A DNA stretch of 64,000 bases from Couchioplanes caeruleus (GTDB lineage Bacteria; Actinomycetota; Actinomycetes; Mycobacteriales; Micromonosporaceae): assembly GCF_003751945.1 (NCBI RefSeq), contig NZ_RJKL01000001.1, forward strand, positions 3,100,001-3,164,000, read 5' to 3'. Shown in pieces: positions 1 to 8,987 of the stretch. Under the pieces are notes generated by a model. That model did no database searches. It had not been told where the DNA came from and saw only the letters and a list, made by a program, of their open reading frames with translations. Within the stretch, counting starts at the first letter, position 1. Each line of letters opens with the position of its first letter. A program made the translations under genes and the position numbers.

Positions 1-261
1 GCCGCCGGAGACCACGTCCAGGGTGGCGACATCCGCGGCGAGCAGCATCGGCTCCCGTACCCCGGCGTTCGAGACGTAGGACCCGAGCTTGATCCGACGA
101 GTGACCGCGGCCGCCGCGGCGAGGGCGACGAACGGCGCGGCACAGGAGCCGGGATGGTCGGCGGCGAGCAGCGTGTCGAAGCCGGCGGCCTCGGCCCGGC
201 GGGCGGTCTCGAGCCACTCCCGCGCGTCGAGCGGCTGGACCTGGAGCGCGAAGTCGGCCAT
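1..261 (-). CDS. LLM-class (luciferase-like) oxidoreductase, N-terminal part
   Basis: First 87 residues of a bacterial luciferase-like oxidoreductase; the rest lies beyond the left edge. The ATG at 261 is chosen because it opens the family's first beta strand (MADFALQVQP), followed by the helix ETARRAEAAGFDTLLAADHP and by TRRIKLGSYVSNAG, typical of the early barrel of F420- or flavin-dependent members. AAAGG lies about 12 nt upstream and GAGGAG touches the start codon. The family oxidises or monooxygenates small molecules with reduced F420 or FMN in the cytoplasm. F420 is plausible because fbiC ends this window, but the substrate is unknown. The gene is divergent from the MFS exporter, 74 nt away, so the two may share regulation. 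Confidence 0.75.
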   Translation of the reverse strand, partial: MADFALQVQPLDAREWLETARRAEAAGFDTLLAADHPGSCAAPFVALAAAAAVTRRIKLGSYVSNAGVREPMLLAADVATLDVVSGG

Positions 262-335
262 CTCCTCATTCTGCCTTTCCCACTTTCGGCAACGATCTTT
301 GCCTGTGCGGCGGCCGGCCGACGAGCCTGGCCTCC

Positions 336-1703
336 ATGACCTCCTCCCCTCGATGGGCAGTCGCCGGCCTGGCGTTGTCGATGCTGCTGTCCTCCATCGG
401 TACGAGCATCGCGAACGTCGCCCTCCCGACGCTGGCCGACGCCTTCGACGCCTCCTTCCCGGCGGTCCAATGGGTGGTCCTGACCTATCTTCTGGCCATC
501 ACCGTCGCGATCGTCGGCGCCGGCCGCCTCGGTGACACGCGGGGTCGCCGGCGGGTACTCTCCGCCGGGACGGCGCTGTTCACCGTGGCCTCGGTCCTGT
601 GTGGCATCGCACCCACCCTCGGCACGCTCATCGCCGCCCGGGCGCTGCAGGGCCTGGGCGCGGCCGTCCTGATGGCCCTCACGGTGGCCCTGCTCCGCGA
701 CACGGTGCCGCGGGAGCGCACGGGCAGCGCCATGGGCCTGCTCGGCACCATGTCGGCGGTCGGCACCGCGCTCGGCCCGTCGCTGGGTGGCCTGCTGCTC
801 GCCGGTCCCGGCTGGCGGTCCATCTTCGGCGTCCTGGCACCGCTGGGTGTCCTGAACCTCGTCCTCATCCACCGCCATCTTCCGGCGGACCACCGGCAGA
901 CCGAAGACCACGATTCCGGCGTACGGAGGACGCTTCTGCTCGCCGTCGGTCTCGGGGCCTACTCCCTGGCCGTGACGATCGGCGCCGGCGGCCTCACGCT
1001 GGTGCTACTGGCCGCCATCGCCGTCGGTCTGCTCGCCACACCGGCACTGCGGTCCCGGATCTCGCGCGATCCGGCGCTGAGCTCCGGGCTGGCCACCAAC
1101 ACGCTGGTCTCGACGGTGATGATGACGACGCTGGTGGTCGGGCCGTTCTATCTGTCCCGCGCCCTCGGCCTCGACGAGGCGCTCACCGGACTGGTCATGT
1201 CGGCCGGCCCGATCGTCTCCGCCCTCACCGGAGTCCCGGCGGGCCGCGTGGTCGACCGGCGAGGCGCGCCGTTCACCGTCCTCGCCGGGCTCGGCGCCAT
1301 GGCCGCCGGCGCCCTCGCCCTGACGATCCTCCCGGCGCTGTGGGGCCTGGCGGGCTACCTCGTGGCGACGGCCGTCCTGACCCCGGGCTACCAGCTCTTC
1401 CAGGCCGCCAACAACACCGCCGTCATGCTGGACGTCCGCCCCGGCCGGCGCGGCGCGGTGTCAGGAATGCTCACCCTGTCGCGCAACCTGGGGCTCATCA
1501 CCGGAGCGTCCGCGATGGGTACGGTGTTCGCGTACGCCATGTCGACGACCGACCTCACGACCGCGAGCCCCGGTGACGTCGCCTCGGGCATGCGGGTGGC
1601 CTTCGCGACCTCGACAGCTCTCATCGCGGTGGCGGTCCTCATCACGGTCGCCGGCGCGCACCGCCCGGCTGATCCACACCGGCGGCCCCTTCGGCATCGC
1701 TAA
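336..1703 (+). CDS. MFS transporter, drug:H+ antiporter (DHA2-like)
   Basis: Integral membrane protein of 455 residues with 12 to 14 hydrophobic segments. Motif A of the major facilitator superfamily is visible after the second segment (GRLGDTRGRRRVL). QGLGAAVLMALTVALL, followed by an antiporter-type motif C segment (GTALGPSLGGLLL), points to proton-driven exporters of the DHA2 kind. The likely role is export of small toxic or antibiotic-like molecules through the cytoplasmic membrane; the substrate cannot be told. The ATG at 336 is used; no strong Shine-Dalgarno sequence precedes it. The large kinase/GGDEF gene follows in the same direction after 140 nt, without evidence of a shared function. 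Confidence 0.85.
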   Translation: MTSSPRWAVAGLALSMLLSSIGTSIANVALPTLADAFDASFPAVQWVVLTYLLAITVAIVGAGRLGDTRGRRRVLSAGTALFTVASVLCGIAPTLGTLIAARALQGLGAAVLMALTVALLRDTVPRERTGSAMGLLGTMSAVGTALGPSLGGLLLAGPGWRSIFGVLAPLGVLNLVLIHRHLPADHRQTEDHDSGVRRTLLLAVGLGAYSLAVTIGAGGLTLVLLAAIAVGLLATPALRSRISRDPALSSGLATNTLVSTVMMTTLVVGPFYLSRALGLDEALTGLVMSAGPIVSALTGVPAGRVVDRRGAPFTVLAGLGAMAAGALALTILPALWGLAGYLVATAVLTPGYQLFQAANNTAVMLDVRPGRRGAVSGMLTLSRNLGLITGASAMGTVFAYAMSTTDLTTASPGDVASGMRVAFATSTALIAVAVLITVAGAHRPADPHRRPLRHR

Positions 1704-1843
1704 CCCCGGCAAGCTCAAGGCAACCTCAAGTGAACCTCTGCGTACGGGCAACTCGTTGCACTCAGTTTCGGAGGTCACGCGCCGATGTCTTGCACCGGAG
1801 CCCCGCACCGCGCGGCTCCCCGGGACGTGAGGTGGGCGGGACG

Positions 1844-4800
1844 ATGAGCGGCGGGCTGGGTACGACCGGGCGGGCCGACGCCGACGTACCCGAACTGACC
1901 GGTCTGGTGATCGAGGAGGTCCTCGGCCGCGGCGCCGCCACCACGGTGTTCCGGGCCCACCACGGGACCTCGCGCTACGCCCTCAAGCACGCCCGCCACG
2001 CCGCCGACGCGGGCTCCCTGGTCGCGTTCCGCCGGGAGGCCGCGCTGCTCGCCGGCGTCGACCACCCCGGCGTGCTGCGCCCCTGCGCGGCCGGGCTGTA
2101 CGAGGGCCGCGCCGCCCTCGTCACCGAGCTGATCGACGGCCCGACCCTGGCCGACGCGCTGGCCGACGGGCCGCTGCCGCAGGAACGGGTGCTGACCCTC
2201 GCCGCCGAACTGGCCGGCGCGCTCGCCGCGGCGCACCGCACCGGCCTGGTGCACCGCGACCTCAAGCCGCAGAACATCATGCTGCCGCCCGGCGGCCCGG
2301 CCACCCTCATCGACTTCGGGCTGGCCGCGGCGGACGGCGGGGAGTCCGCCGAGCAGGCGGTCGGCACGTTCCGCTACACCGCACCCGAGCAGGCCGGGAT
2401 GCTGCGGCGGCCGGTCGACGGCCGCTCCGACCTGTATTCGCTCGGCGTGGTGCTGTTCGAGTGCCTGGCCGGCCGGCCGCCGTTCGACGCCGCCGACACC
2501 GGCGAACTGCTGCGGTTGCACGCGGTCAGCCCGCCGCCGGACCTGCGCGAGCTGTGCCCGGACGCCCCCGACGAGCTGGCCGCGGTGATCCACCGGCTGC
2601 TGGCCAAGGACCCCGACGACCGGTTCCCCGACGCCCGGGAGCTCATGCTCGCCCTGCGCCGCTGCCGCGGCACGGACGCCGCCGACACCGCCGAGATCCC
2701 CGCCGCGGAGCTGCCCCTGGTCGGCCGGGACGCCGAACTTGCCGCACTGACCGCCCGTTGGACCGCCGCAAGGGACGGCGAGGGCGGAATGGTACTGGTA
2801 CACGGCCCGGCCGGCGCCGGCCGTACCCGGCTGGTCGCGGCGCTTGCCGAGATCGTCACCGACACCGGAGGGGGCGCGCTGCGGGCTCGCAACGCGCCCG
2901 AGCCGGATGCCCCGCTCGCGGGCTTGCGCGCCGCGCTGGAGCGCTACGCGGACGGCGTACGCAGGCTGTCCGGTCCGGAACGCGACGCTGCCCGGGACCG
3001 GCTGCGGGCCGCCGCCGCGCCGGCCGGCGCCGCCCTGGTCCGCACCGCGTCGCCGGCCCTCGCCGACCTGCTCGGCGACGGCGCCGACGCGGCCGGCCAG
3101 GGCCGCGACGAGCAGTTCGCCGCCGCCCTGGCCACGTTCCTGGCCGAGCTGGCCCGCGGCTGCGGCGGCCTGCTGCTCGAGCTCGACGACGCGCACCACC
3201 TCGACGCCGCCACGCTACGGGTGCTGACCGCGGTCGCCGACGGGATCGCGGGCGTGCCGCTGCTCGTGGTGCTCACCGCGCCGGACGGGGCCGACCTCAC
3301 CGCGGTGCGGGCCGCCTGCGGTGCCGCGCTGGACACGACGGTCCCCGTGCCGCCGCTCGCCGAGTGCGCCGTCACGGAGCTGGTGGCCTCCCGGCTGCCG
3401 GGCGCCACCGCGCCGGCGGAGCTCACCTCGCACGTCGCCGCGCGCAGCGGCGGCCTGCCGCTCGCCGCCGTCGAGTACCTGCGGGACCTGGTGGAGGGCG
3501 GCCTGCTGGTGCCGCACTGGGGCATCTGGCGGCTGGCGAGCGAAGGTCTGGACGCGCTGCCCGCCGGAGGCGGCCGTGAACTGATCGTCTCCCGGCTGGA
3601 CGGGCTGACCGCCGGGCAGCGGTCGGTGCTCGCCGTGGCCGCCGTGCTCGGCAACCGGTTCCGGCTGGACCTGGTGGCCGCCACCGGTCAACTGCCGGGC
3701 GACCAGGTGGCGGCCGCGGTCGGCACGGCCGCGGCGCGCCGCCTCGTCGACGGCGGCGCGGCCGGCCGCTACACCTTCGTCCACCCGGGCGTACGGGAGG
3801 CGCTCCTCGCCGAGCTGCCCGCCGAGGAGGAGGGGCGGCTGCACCAGCGGGCCGGCGAGGCGCTCGAAGCGCTCGCCGAGGCCGATCGCGAGCTGGGGCA
3901 CGCCTACGCGGTCGCCCGGCACCACGCGGCGGCCGGGGCGGTCAGCGGCGCCGAGGCCCGCTACCGCAGCGCCGTCGCCGCCGGCACCCAGGCCCTCGCC
4001 GACCAGGCCCCGGCCGAGGCCGTCGGCTATCTGGAGGCGGCCACCGCGGCCGCCGCCGAGCTGGGCCGGCCGGTACCCACGGCCGTGGCGCACGCGCTGT
4101 GCCGGGCCTACCTGCGGACGGGCCGGTTCGCCGAGGCCCGCGACGGGCTGCGCCGGGCGATCGCCGCCGAGCCCGACCCGCACGCCCGGGCCGAGCTGTG
4201 GGCCACCCTGGCCGAGCTGGAGCACACCTCCTGGGCGGACGCCCCCTCCGTCGAGGCGGCCACCCGGGCGCTGGCCGAGCTGGGTCACCCGGTGCCGCGC
4301 CGGGCCCTCCCGCTGGTGCTGTCGGCGCTCGGCGCCGCGGTCGCGGGCGTGCTGGTCCGGCGCACCGGCATCGGGGCCGGCACGGCGACCGGCCGGCGCC
4401 GGGAGGACTTCCGCCGCCGCGCCGAACTGCTCGACGCCGCCGCATACGGCTCGACGATCGGGCTCCGGATGATCCGCGCGGCGCTCTACGCGCTGCGCTC
4501 GCTGTACCTGGTGAACCGGCTCGGGCCCGGCGCGCCGTACGCCCGGGTGTACGCCATGCTCGGCTTCTTCTGCGCCCTGGCCGGGCTGCGCCCGGTCTCC
4601 CGGCACTGCTTCGCCCGGGCCGGCGACGCCGCCGCGATGGTCGGCGACCCGGCACTGAAGGCGTACGTCTCCTGGCTGCTCGGCACGGCCACCCACCTCT
4701 CCGGGGGCGACGACGGCAGTTCGTGGGAGCGGTCGATCCACCGCGACGCCCGCTGGCTTGCCCCGGCGCAGTTCCTCACCGGCTACGGCTGGATGGGCAT

Positions 4801-7069
4801 CCGGCAGTTGCTCCGCGGCTACGCAGGCACGGCCGGCACCACCCACCAGCGCGGCCTGGCGCTGCTGCCGCCCAGCACCACGCACCTGACCGCGGACTTC
4901 TTCTCGCTGCTCGGGGCGATGACACCGGCGTTGCAGGGCCGGCACGGCGACGCCGCCGAGGCCCTGGCCGCCGTGCGGGAAGCCGTCGCGCACGGCGCGT
5001 CGGTGTCGCAACGCGCCAACATCGCCGTCGCCAGCCTGTTCCTCGCGCTGGAGCAGGGTGAGTTCGGCGCGCCGTTCGACGACGCGGTGGCCGAGTTCGA
5101 GGAGCTGCGGCTGACCCGCAGCGAGATGTTCGTCTTCCACCACTGGTTCTACGTGTTCCGGGTCGCCGGCCGGCTGGCGCAGGTGCGGCTCGCCGACGAC
5201 GCGGACCGGCCGGTCCGGCTCGCCGCCGCCCGCAAGGCCGTACGCGAACTGCGGAGCATCGCCCGTACCCCGCTGATCAAGGCCTCGCACGACGTGGCGC
5301 GAGCCGCGCTCCTGGAGCAGTCCGGCCGCGCCGAGGCGGCGATCGCCGCCGCATACCGGGCGGAGGCCAAGTGGTGGTCGCTGGACGCGCCGCTGCTCAA
5401 CTTCGACCTGGCCCGGATCCGCGCCCGGGCGATGCGCCGGCTGGGCCGGGTCGCGGAGTCCGAACGGCAGGCCGAGCTGGCCGCGAGCATGGCCGAGACG
5501 CACGGCTGGGAACACCGGATCCGTCAGGTACGCGCCGAGTTCGGCGTCGACCGGGCCCGCTCCGCCGAACGGTACGGCCACGCCGGCGCCCGGCTCGCCG
5601 ACCCGCAACGCAACCGCCGCCTGGAGGCCCTGCAGCAGGTCAGCGTCGCCGCCGCCACCGTCCTCGACCCGGACCAGTTGGCCCGCGTGGCCCTCGACGA
5701 GACGCTGCGCATCCTCGGCGGCGAGCGCGCCCTGCTGTTCATGCGCGACGACGCCACCGGCAAGCTGCGTCGCTTCGCCGGCCGGGACGCAGGAGGGGCG
5801 GACCTCGACACGGTCACCGACTACGGCTCCACCCTGATCCACCGGGTGCACGACACCGGCGAGGCGGTCGTGGTCACCGGCACGGACCAGGGCGCCGCAC
5901 TCGGCTCGCACAGCGTCGTCGCCCACGGCCTGCGCAGCATCATCGTCGCCCCCGTCCTGCTCAAGGGGCGCCTCACCGGCGTGGTCTACCTGGACAGCCG
6001 GCTCGCCCGCGGCGTCTTCACCTCCGACGACATCGACGTGCTGACCGCCGTCGTCAGCCACGTCGCCGTCGCCCTGGAGACCGCCCGCGCCGCCCAGCTC
6101 GACGTCGCCGTACGCACCGCCCGCCACCAGCAGGAACTGGCCGAGCTGCTGCGCACCAGCCTGGCCGAGCTGAACGCCCTGCACCAGCCCCGGCAGGTCC
6201 TCGACCGTCTCTTCGCCACCCTGGCCGAGAACGCGGCCGCCACCGGCGGCACCCTGCTGCTGCCCGACCCGCTGGACGGCGCCCTCACCGTGGCCGACGT
6301 GTACGGCGACACCGACCCCCGCCACCTGGGCGGTCGCCACGAGGGATTCGACGCCGCCGACGCTCCCGAGGCGGGCCCGGTCCCGGCCCCGCTCCGCGAC
6401 ATGCTGGACCCGGCCGACGCCGCCCTCGTCGTCCCGCTCGTCGCCCGCGACCGCCTGGCCGGCATCGTGGTCCTCACCGCGGCATCCTTCGACGACAGCC
6501 GGCGCGACATCTCGGCCGCCCTCGCCAGCCAGGGCGTCAGCGCGTACGACAACGCCCAGCTCTTCAGCCGGGTGCAGGAACTGGCCACCATCGACGGCCT
6601 CACCGGCATCGCCAACCGCCGCCACTTCCACGACCTCGCCGGCAGCCTGGTCGACGTGTCCCGCCGCAATGGCCGCCAACTCGCCGCGGTGATGCTCGAC
6701 ATCGACCACTTCAAGCAGGTCAACGACGCGTACGGGCACGGCGCCGGCGACGACGTCATCACCGAGGTGGCGCGGCGGGTCGCCGCCGGCATCCGTTCCT
6801 CCGACGTCCTCGGCCGCTACGGCGGCGAGGAGTTCGCGGTGGTCCTTCCCGACCACGCGGGCGCCGATCTGGAAGTGGTCGAGCGGATACGAGCGGCCGT
6901 CGAAGCCACCCCGGTGGACACGAGGGTCGGCCCGATCGCGGTGACGATCAGTGTCGGCCTGGCCCGCCTCACCGCCGAGGACGACGGCCTGGACGCGGTG
7001 CTGGCCCGCGCCGACCACGCCCTCTACCGAGCCAAACAGGCCGGCCGCAACCGGGTCGCCCACGACTGA
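1844..7069 (+). CDS. Ser/Thr kinase - STAND ATPase - GAF - GAF - GGDEF fusion protein
   Basis: Signalling protein of 1741 residues. Residues about 18-280 are a Hanks-type kinase: glycine loop GRGAATTVF, Lys in YALKHA, catalytic HRDLKPQN near 137, DFG near 157 and APEQ. Residues 290-600 look like a STAND/AAA ATPase opening with LVGRDAELAAL. Its Walker A reads GPAGAGRT, so the usual lysine is arginine, and its Walker B is LLLELDDAHH. A long TPR-like helical region follows, then GAF domains near 1264-1415 and 1435-1572. A GGDEF domain ends the protein (DGLTGIANRR, GGEEF at 1660-1664) with an inhibitory I-site RSSD at 1651-1654. The kinase, ATPase and helical order recalls PknK-like proteins; the diguanylate cyclase end suggests that phosphorylation or ligand sensing feeds into c-di-GMP. 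The ATG at 1844 is preferred because the kinase begins soon after; an in-frame upstream extension lacks family sequence. Confidence 0.85.
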   Translation: MSGGLGTTGRADADVPELTGLVIEEVLGRGAATTVFRAHHGTSRYALKHARHAADAGSLVAFRREAALLAGVDHPGVLRPCAAGLYEGRAALVTELIDGPTLADALADGPLPQERVLTLAAELAGALAAAHRTGLVHRDLKPQNIMLPPGGPATLIDFGLAAADGGESAEQAVGTFRYTAPEQAGMLRRPVDGRSDLYSLGVVLFECLAGRPPFDAADTGELLRLHAVSPPPDLRELCPDAPDELAAVIHRLLAKDPDDRFPDARELMLALRRCRGTDAADTAEIPAAELPLVGRDAELAALTARWTAARDGEGGMVLVHGPAGAGRTRLVAALAEIVTDTGGGALRARNAPEPDAPLAGLRAALERYADGVRRLSGPERDAARDRLRAAAAPAGAALVRTASPALADLLGDGADAAGQGRDEQFAAALATFLAELARGCGGLLLELDDAHHLDAATLRVLTAVADGIAGVPLLVVLTAPDGADLTAVRAACGAALDTTVPVPPLAECAVTELVASRLPGATAPAELTSHVAARSGGLPLAAVEYLRDLVEGGLLVPHWGIWRLASEGLDALPAGGGRELIVSRLDGLTAGQRSVLAVAAVLGNRFRLDLVAATGQLPGDQVAAAVGTAAARRLVDGGAAGRYTFVHPGVREALLAELPAEEEGRLHQRAGEALEALAEADRELGHAYAVARHHAAAGAVSGAEARYRSAVAAGTQALADQAPAEAVGYLEAATAAAAELGRPVPTAVAHALCRAYLRTGRFAEARDGLRRAIAAEPDPHARAELWATLAELEHTSWADAPSVEAATRALAELGHPVPRRALPLVLSALGAAVAGVLVRRTGIGAGTATGRRREDFRRRAELLDAAAYGSTIGLRMIRAALYALRSLYLVNRLGPGAPYARVYAMLGFFCALAGLRPVSRHCFARAGDAAAMVGDPALKAYVSWLLGTATHLSGGDDGSSWERSIHRDARWLAPAQFLTGYGWMGIRQLLRGYAGTAGTTHQRGLALLPPSTTHLTADFFSLLGAMTPALQGRHGDAAEALAAVREAVAHGASVSQRANIAVASLFLALEQGEFGAPFDDAVAEFEELRLTRSEMFVFHHWFYVFRVAGRLAQVRLADDADRPVRLAAARKAVRELRSIARTPLIKASHDVARAALLEQSGRAEAAIAAAYRAEAKWWSLDAPLLNFDLARIRARAMRRLGRVAESERQAELAASMAETHGWEHRIRQVRAEFGVDRARSAERYGHAGARLADPQRNRRLEALQQVSVAAATVLDPDQLARVALDETLRILGGERALLFMRDDATGKLRRFAGRDAGGADLDTVTDYGSTLIHRVHDTGEAVVVTGTDQGAALGSHSVVAHGLRSIIVAPVLLKGRLTGVVYLDSRLARGVFTSDDIDVLTAVVSHVAVALETARAAQLDVAVRTARHQQELAELLRTSLAELNALHQPRQVLDRLFATLAENAAATGGTLLLPDPLDGALTVADVYGDTDPRHLGGRHEGFDAADAPEAGPVPAPLRDMLDPADAALVVPLVARDRLAGIVVLTAASFDDSRRDISAALASQGVSAYDNAQLFSRVQELATIDGLTGIANRRHFHDLAGSLVDVSRRNGRQLAAVMLDIDHFKQVNDAYGHGAGDDVITEVARRVAAGIRSSDVLGRYGGEEFAVVLPDHAGADLEVVERIRAAVEATPVDTRVGPIAVTISVGLARLTAEDDGLDAVLARADHALYRAKQAGRNRVAHD

Positions 7070-7073
7070 CGGT

Positions 7074-7502
7074 TCAGCCTGCCGGCGGGTGGGCCTTCAG
7101 CCAGGCGTCCGCCCGACGCGCCGATGCGCGGGACAGCCACGCGTCCTGGATCAGCTCGGCGAGCTCCCCGCGCGTCAGCTCGCCGAGCCGGCCGGCCCGC
7201 AGCAGCACCGACAGATGGCCGTTGAAGTGTGCCGTCGTGAAGAACGGCGACGTCTCGTCCCGGATCAGGGCCTGTTTGTCCGCCTCCGACTCGACCCAGA
7301 AGACGATCACGTCCGCATAGCGCTCCCCGGTGTCGGGGTCGACCGCGTCCGGGCGGGGGTTGCGGAAGAAGATGAACGACTTCCGGCCTACCTGATAGAC
7401 CGGGTTGTCGCCGCCGCCGTACTCGACGGTCACATAGGGCATGGCCAACGCCAGCTCATGGACGTCCTCGACACGAGCCGGCCGGTCCTCGTCACGCGAC
7501 AC
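7074..7502 (-). CDS. MmcQ/YjbR-like protein
   Basis: Small protein of 142 residues from a GTG start. The sequence ELALAMPYVTVEYGGG, then VYQVGRKSFIFF, then a central sheet and the late FFTTAHFNGHLSVLLRAGRL fit the YjbR/MmcQ fold (a CyaY-like alpha/beta domain often annotated as DNA binding). Family members are usually about 110-130 residues, so the start could lie slightly further in. The gene ends 4 nt from the stop of the kinase/GGDEF gene, so the two converge without room for a separate terminator. Its molecular role is unknown. Confidence 0.65.
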   Translation of the reverse strand: MSRDEDRPARVEDVHELALAMPYVTVEYGGGDNPVYQVGRKSFIFFRNPRPDAVDPDTGERYADVIVFWVESEADKQALIRDETSPFFTTAHFNGHLSVLLRAGRLGELTRGELAELIQDAWLSRASARRADAWLKAHPPAG

Positions 7503-7603
7503 GTACCACCGTATCCGACGCCCGTACGCCGCCGTGCGGTTCGTTTCATCACCGCGCCGGCATGATCGCTGGAGCGGGTGCGGATGAGTCCGCGATGCAG
7601 GCC

Positions 7604-7609
7604 TAAGAT
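7604..7609 (+). promoter_or_regulatory. -10 element of a leaderless promoter
   Basis: TAAGAT lies 7 nt before the GTG at 7617. This distance puts the transcription start on or next to the start codon, and there is no Shine-Dalgarno sequence. Confidence 0.5.
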
Positions 7610-7616
7610 GTGACTC

Positions 7617-8018
7617 GTGGAACGCGATCCGGGTCGCGATCGCGAGCTCGCCGACCGCGAGCGGCGCCTCGACGAGCGGGAGAAGCTCGCCGACGAACGC
7701 GAAGCCGCGGCCGACCAGCGAGAGGTCGATCTCGAGCAACGGTCGTCCGAGGCCGACCGGCGCGATGCGGCGGCACGGGAACGCGACATCCGGGCAGAGG
7801 AACGGGAACGGCTTCTCGATGAACGTCATCGTGAGGCGACGACTCGGGACCAACGCGCCGATCTCCGGGAAGCCTTGGCAGACGAGCGTGACGCGGCCGC
7901 CGACGAGCGAGAACGACTTGCGGACCTACGAGAGAAATCCGCCGACGAGCGTGACCACGCCGCTGATCAGCAACAGATCGAGGCGGAGTTGCGCGACTGG
8001 AACAGGACCGGCCGGTAG
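7617..8018 (+). CDS. Highly charged coiled-coil protein of unknown function
   Basis: A 133-residue protein made almost wholly of Asp, Glu, Arg and Ala in a helical repeat (variants of LADERE, ADQRE, ARERD) with few hydrophobic positions. It has no signal peptide, membrane segment or known catalytic motif. Such sequences form single helices or coiled coils. It probably starts at GTG 7617, as a leaderless message. It stands alone between a divergent YjbR-like gene and the convergent GNAT. Similar charged repeats are common in actinomycete hypothetical proteins; no role is claimed. Confidence 0.6.
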   Translation: MERDPGRDRELADRERRLDEREKLADEREAAADQREVDLEQRSSEADRRDAAARERDIRAEERERLLDERHREATTRDQRADLREALADERDAAADERERLADLREKSADERDHAADQQQIEAELRDWNRTGR

Positions 8019-8036
8019 AACGAGCTCCAGCGCGCC

Positions 8037-8501
8037 CTACGACACGTCGGAACCCTCACGCAGGCCGACGCAGTCGTGCTCCCAGAAAGTGTCCGAGTAG
8101 ACGAACGTCCCGGTCATCCAGGGCTCGAATGTGGACAACTTCACCACCTGAAAGGCCCCCTCGGGAATCCGCAACGACGGCTTGCGGAATCCCTGTCCCC
8201 CGGCCGGGCTGAAGCCTAGGCGGGAGTAGTAGCGAGGATCGCCCTCCAGGAACACCAACGGGACACCACGCTCGTCGAGCCGCTGCAGACCCGCACGAAC
8301 GAGCGCGGAACCGATGCCACGGCGTTGCCACCGCGGCGCGACCGCGAGCGGACTCAGCGACTGCACCGCCACGAGCCGCCGCGGGGCATCGAGCAGCGCA
8401 CGGCTGAACAGGACATGCCCGACCACCTCGCCCGCTTCCTCGGAGACCAACGACAGCGCGCCGGGATCATCGCGTCGCAGGGCGTCGACGAGCCGGGCCA
8501 C
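8037..8501 (-). pseudogene. GNAT N-acetyltransferase, N-terminus apparently lost
   Basis: A 154-residue reading frame with a clear acetyl-CoA binding core: VQSLSPLAVAPRWQRRGIGS contains the RxxGxG/A pyrophosphate loop, then LVRAGLQRL and the late strand VPLVFLEGDPRYYSRLGF. This is the YhbS-like GNAT subfamily. Relatives normally carry about 25-30 further residues with the first strand and helix; here the frame opens directly at ARLVDALR with no Shine-Dalgarno sequence. The missing 5' end meets a different gene about 40 bp away, so the gene looks truncated. A short functional product from GTG 8501 is not excluded. Confidence 0.6.
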
Positions 8502-8545
8502 CGTGCCTGCGGAGGGACTCCAACGTCGTCCAGGAGGGACCGACA

Positions 8546-8776
8546 GTGAACTGCGTCGACTGCACGGTCAGCCCGGTGTCGGAAAACGCCTATACGTGTG
8601 CGTCGGTAGTGTGCGCAGGAACCTACTGGGTTGGAAACATCTATTTCCTGTCCGCCCCCACGGGCTGGGTCTGGCCTACTGCTCCGCCCAGTTGTATCGG
8701 CGCGGGAACCGCACCCTACCGGTCGATCCAATGTGCCGTAGTCTCAAACACCGTAACCATCTCGCCGGTCGATTGA
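8546..8776 (+). CDS. Small cysteine-containing protein of unknown function
   Basis: A 76-residue frame with six cysteines (VNCVDC, YTCASVVC, PSCIGAG, SIQCAVV) and many Ser, Thr, Tyr and Trp residues, read from GTG 8546. A strong Shine-Dalgarno sequence, AGGAGGG, lies 7 nt upstream. It has no signal peptide or membrane segment, yet the composition resembles the end of a secreted, disulphide-rich protein. The DNA is visibly lower in G+C than its neighbours, which suggests transfer. It could be a complete small protein or the 3' end of a broken secreted protein that has gained a start. I do not recognise a family. Confidence 0.45.
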   Translation: MNCVDCTVSPVSENAYTCASVVCAGTYWVGNIYFLSAPTGWVWPTAPPSCIGAGTAPYRSIQCAVVSNTVTISPVD

Positions 8777-8987
8777 CACGCCGCACAGCGGGCGAGGCAC
8801 TATGCCGCCCCGGGAAAGTCAGCCTGATAACCGGGCCCAGCATTCCCTCGAGCGAGTGCCGAAACCCGGCTGCATCGATACTATGGTGACCTTCGCGGGC
8901 CACGGATCGCCGGCCCGACGTATGTCAACAGTCGCTGTCGGGAACCGTTGTCCGGAGGATGACGATACGACCAAGGGATGTGCCGCT

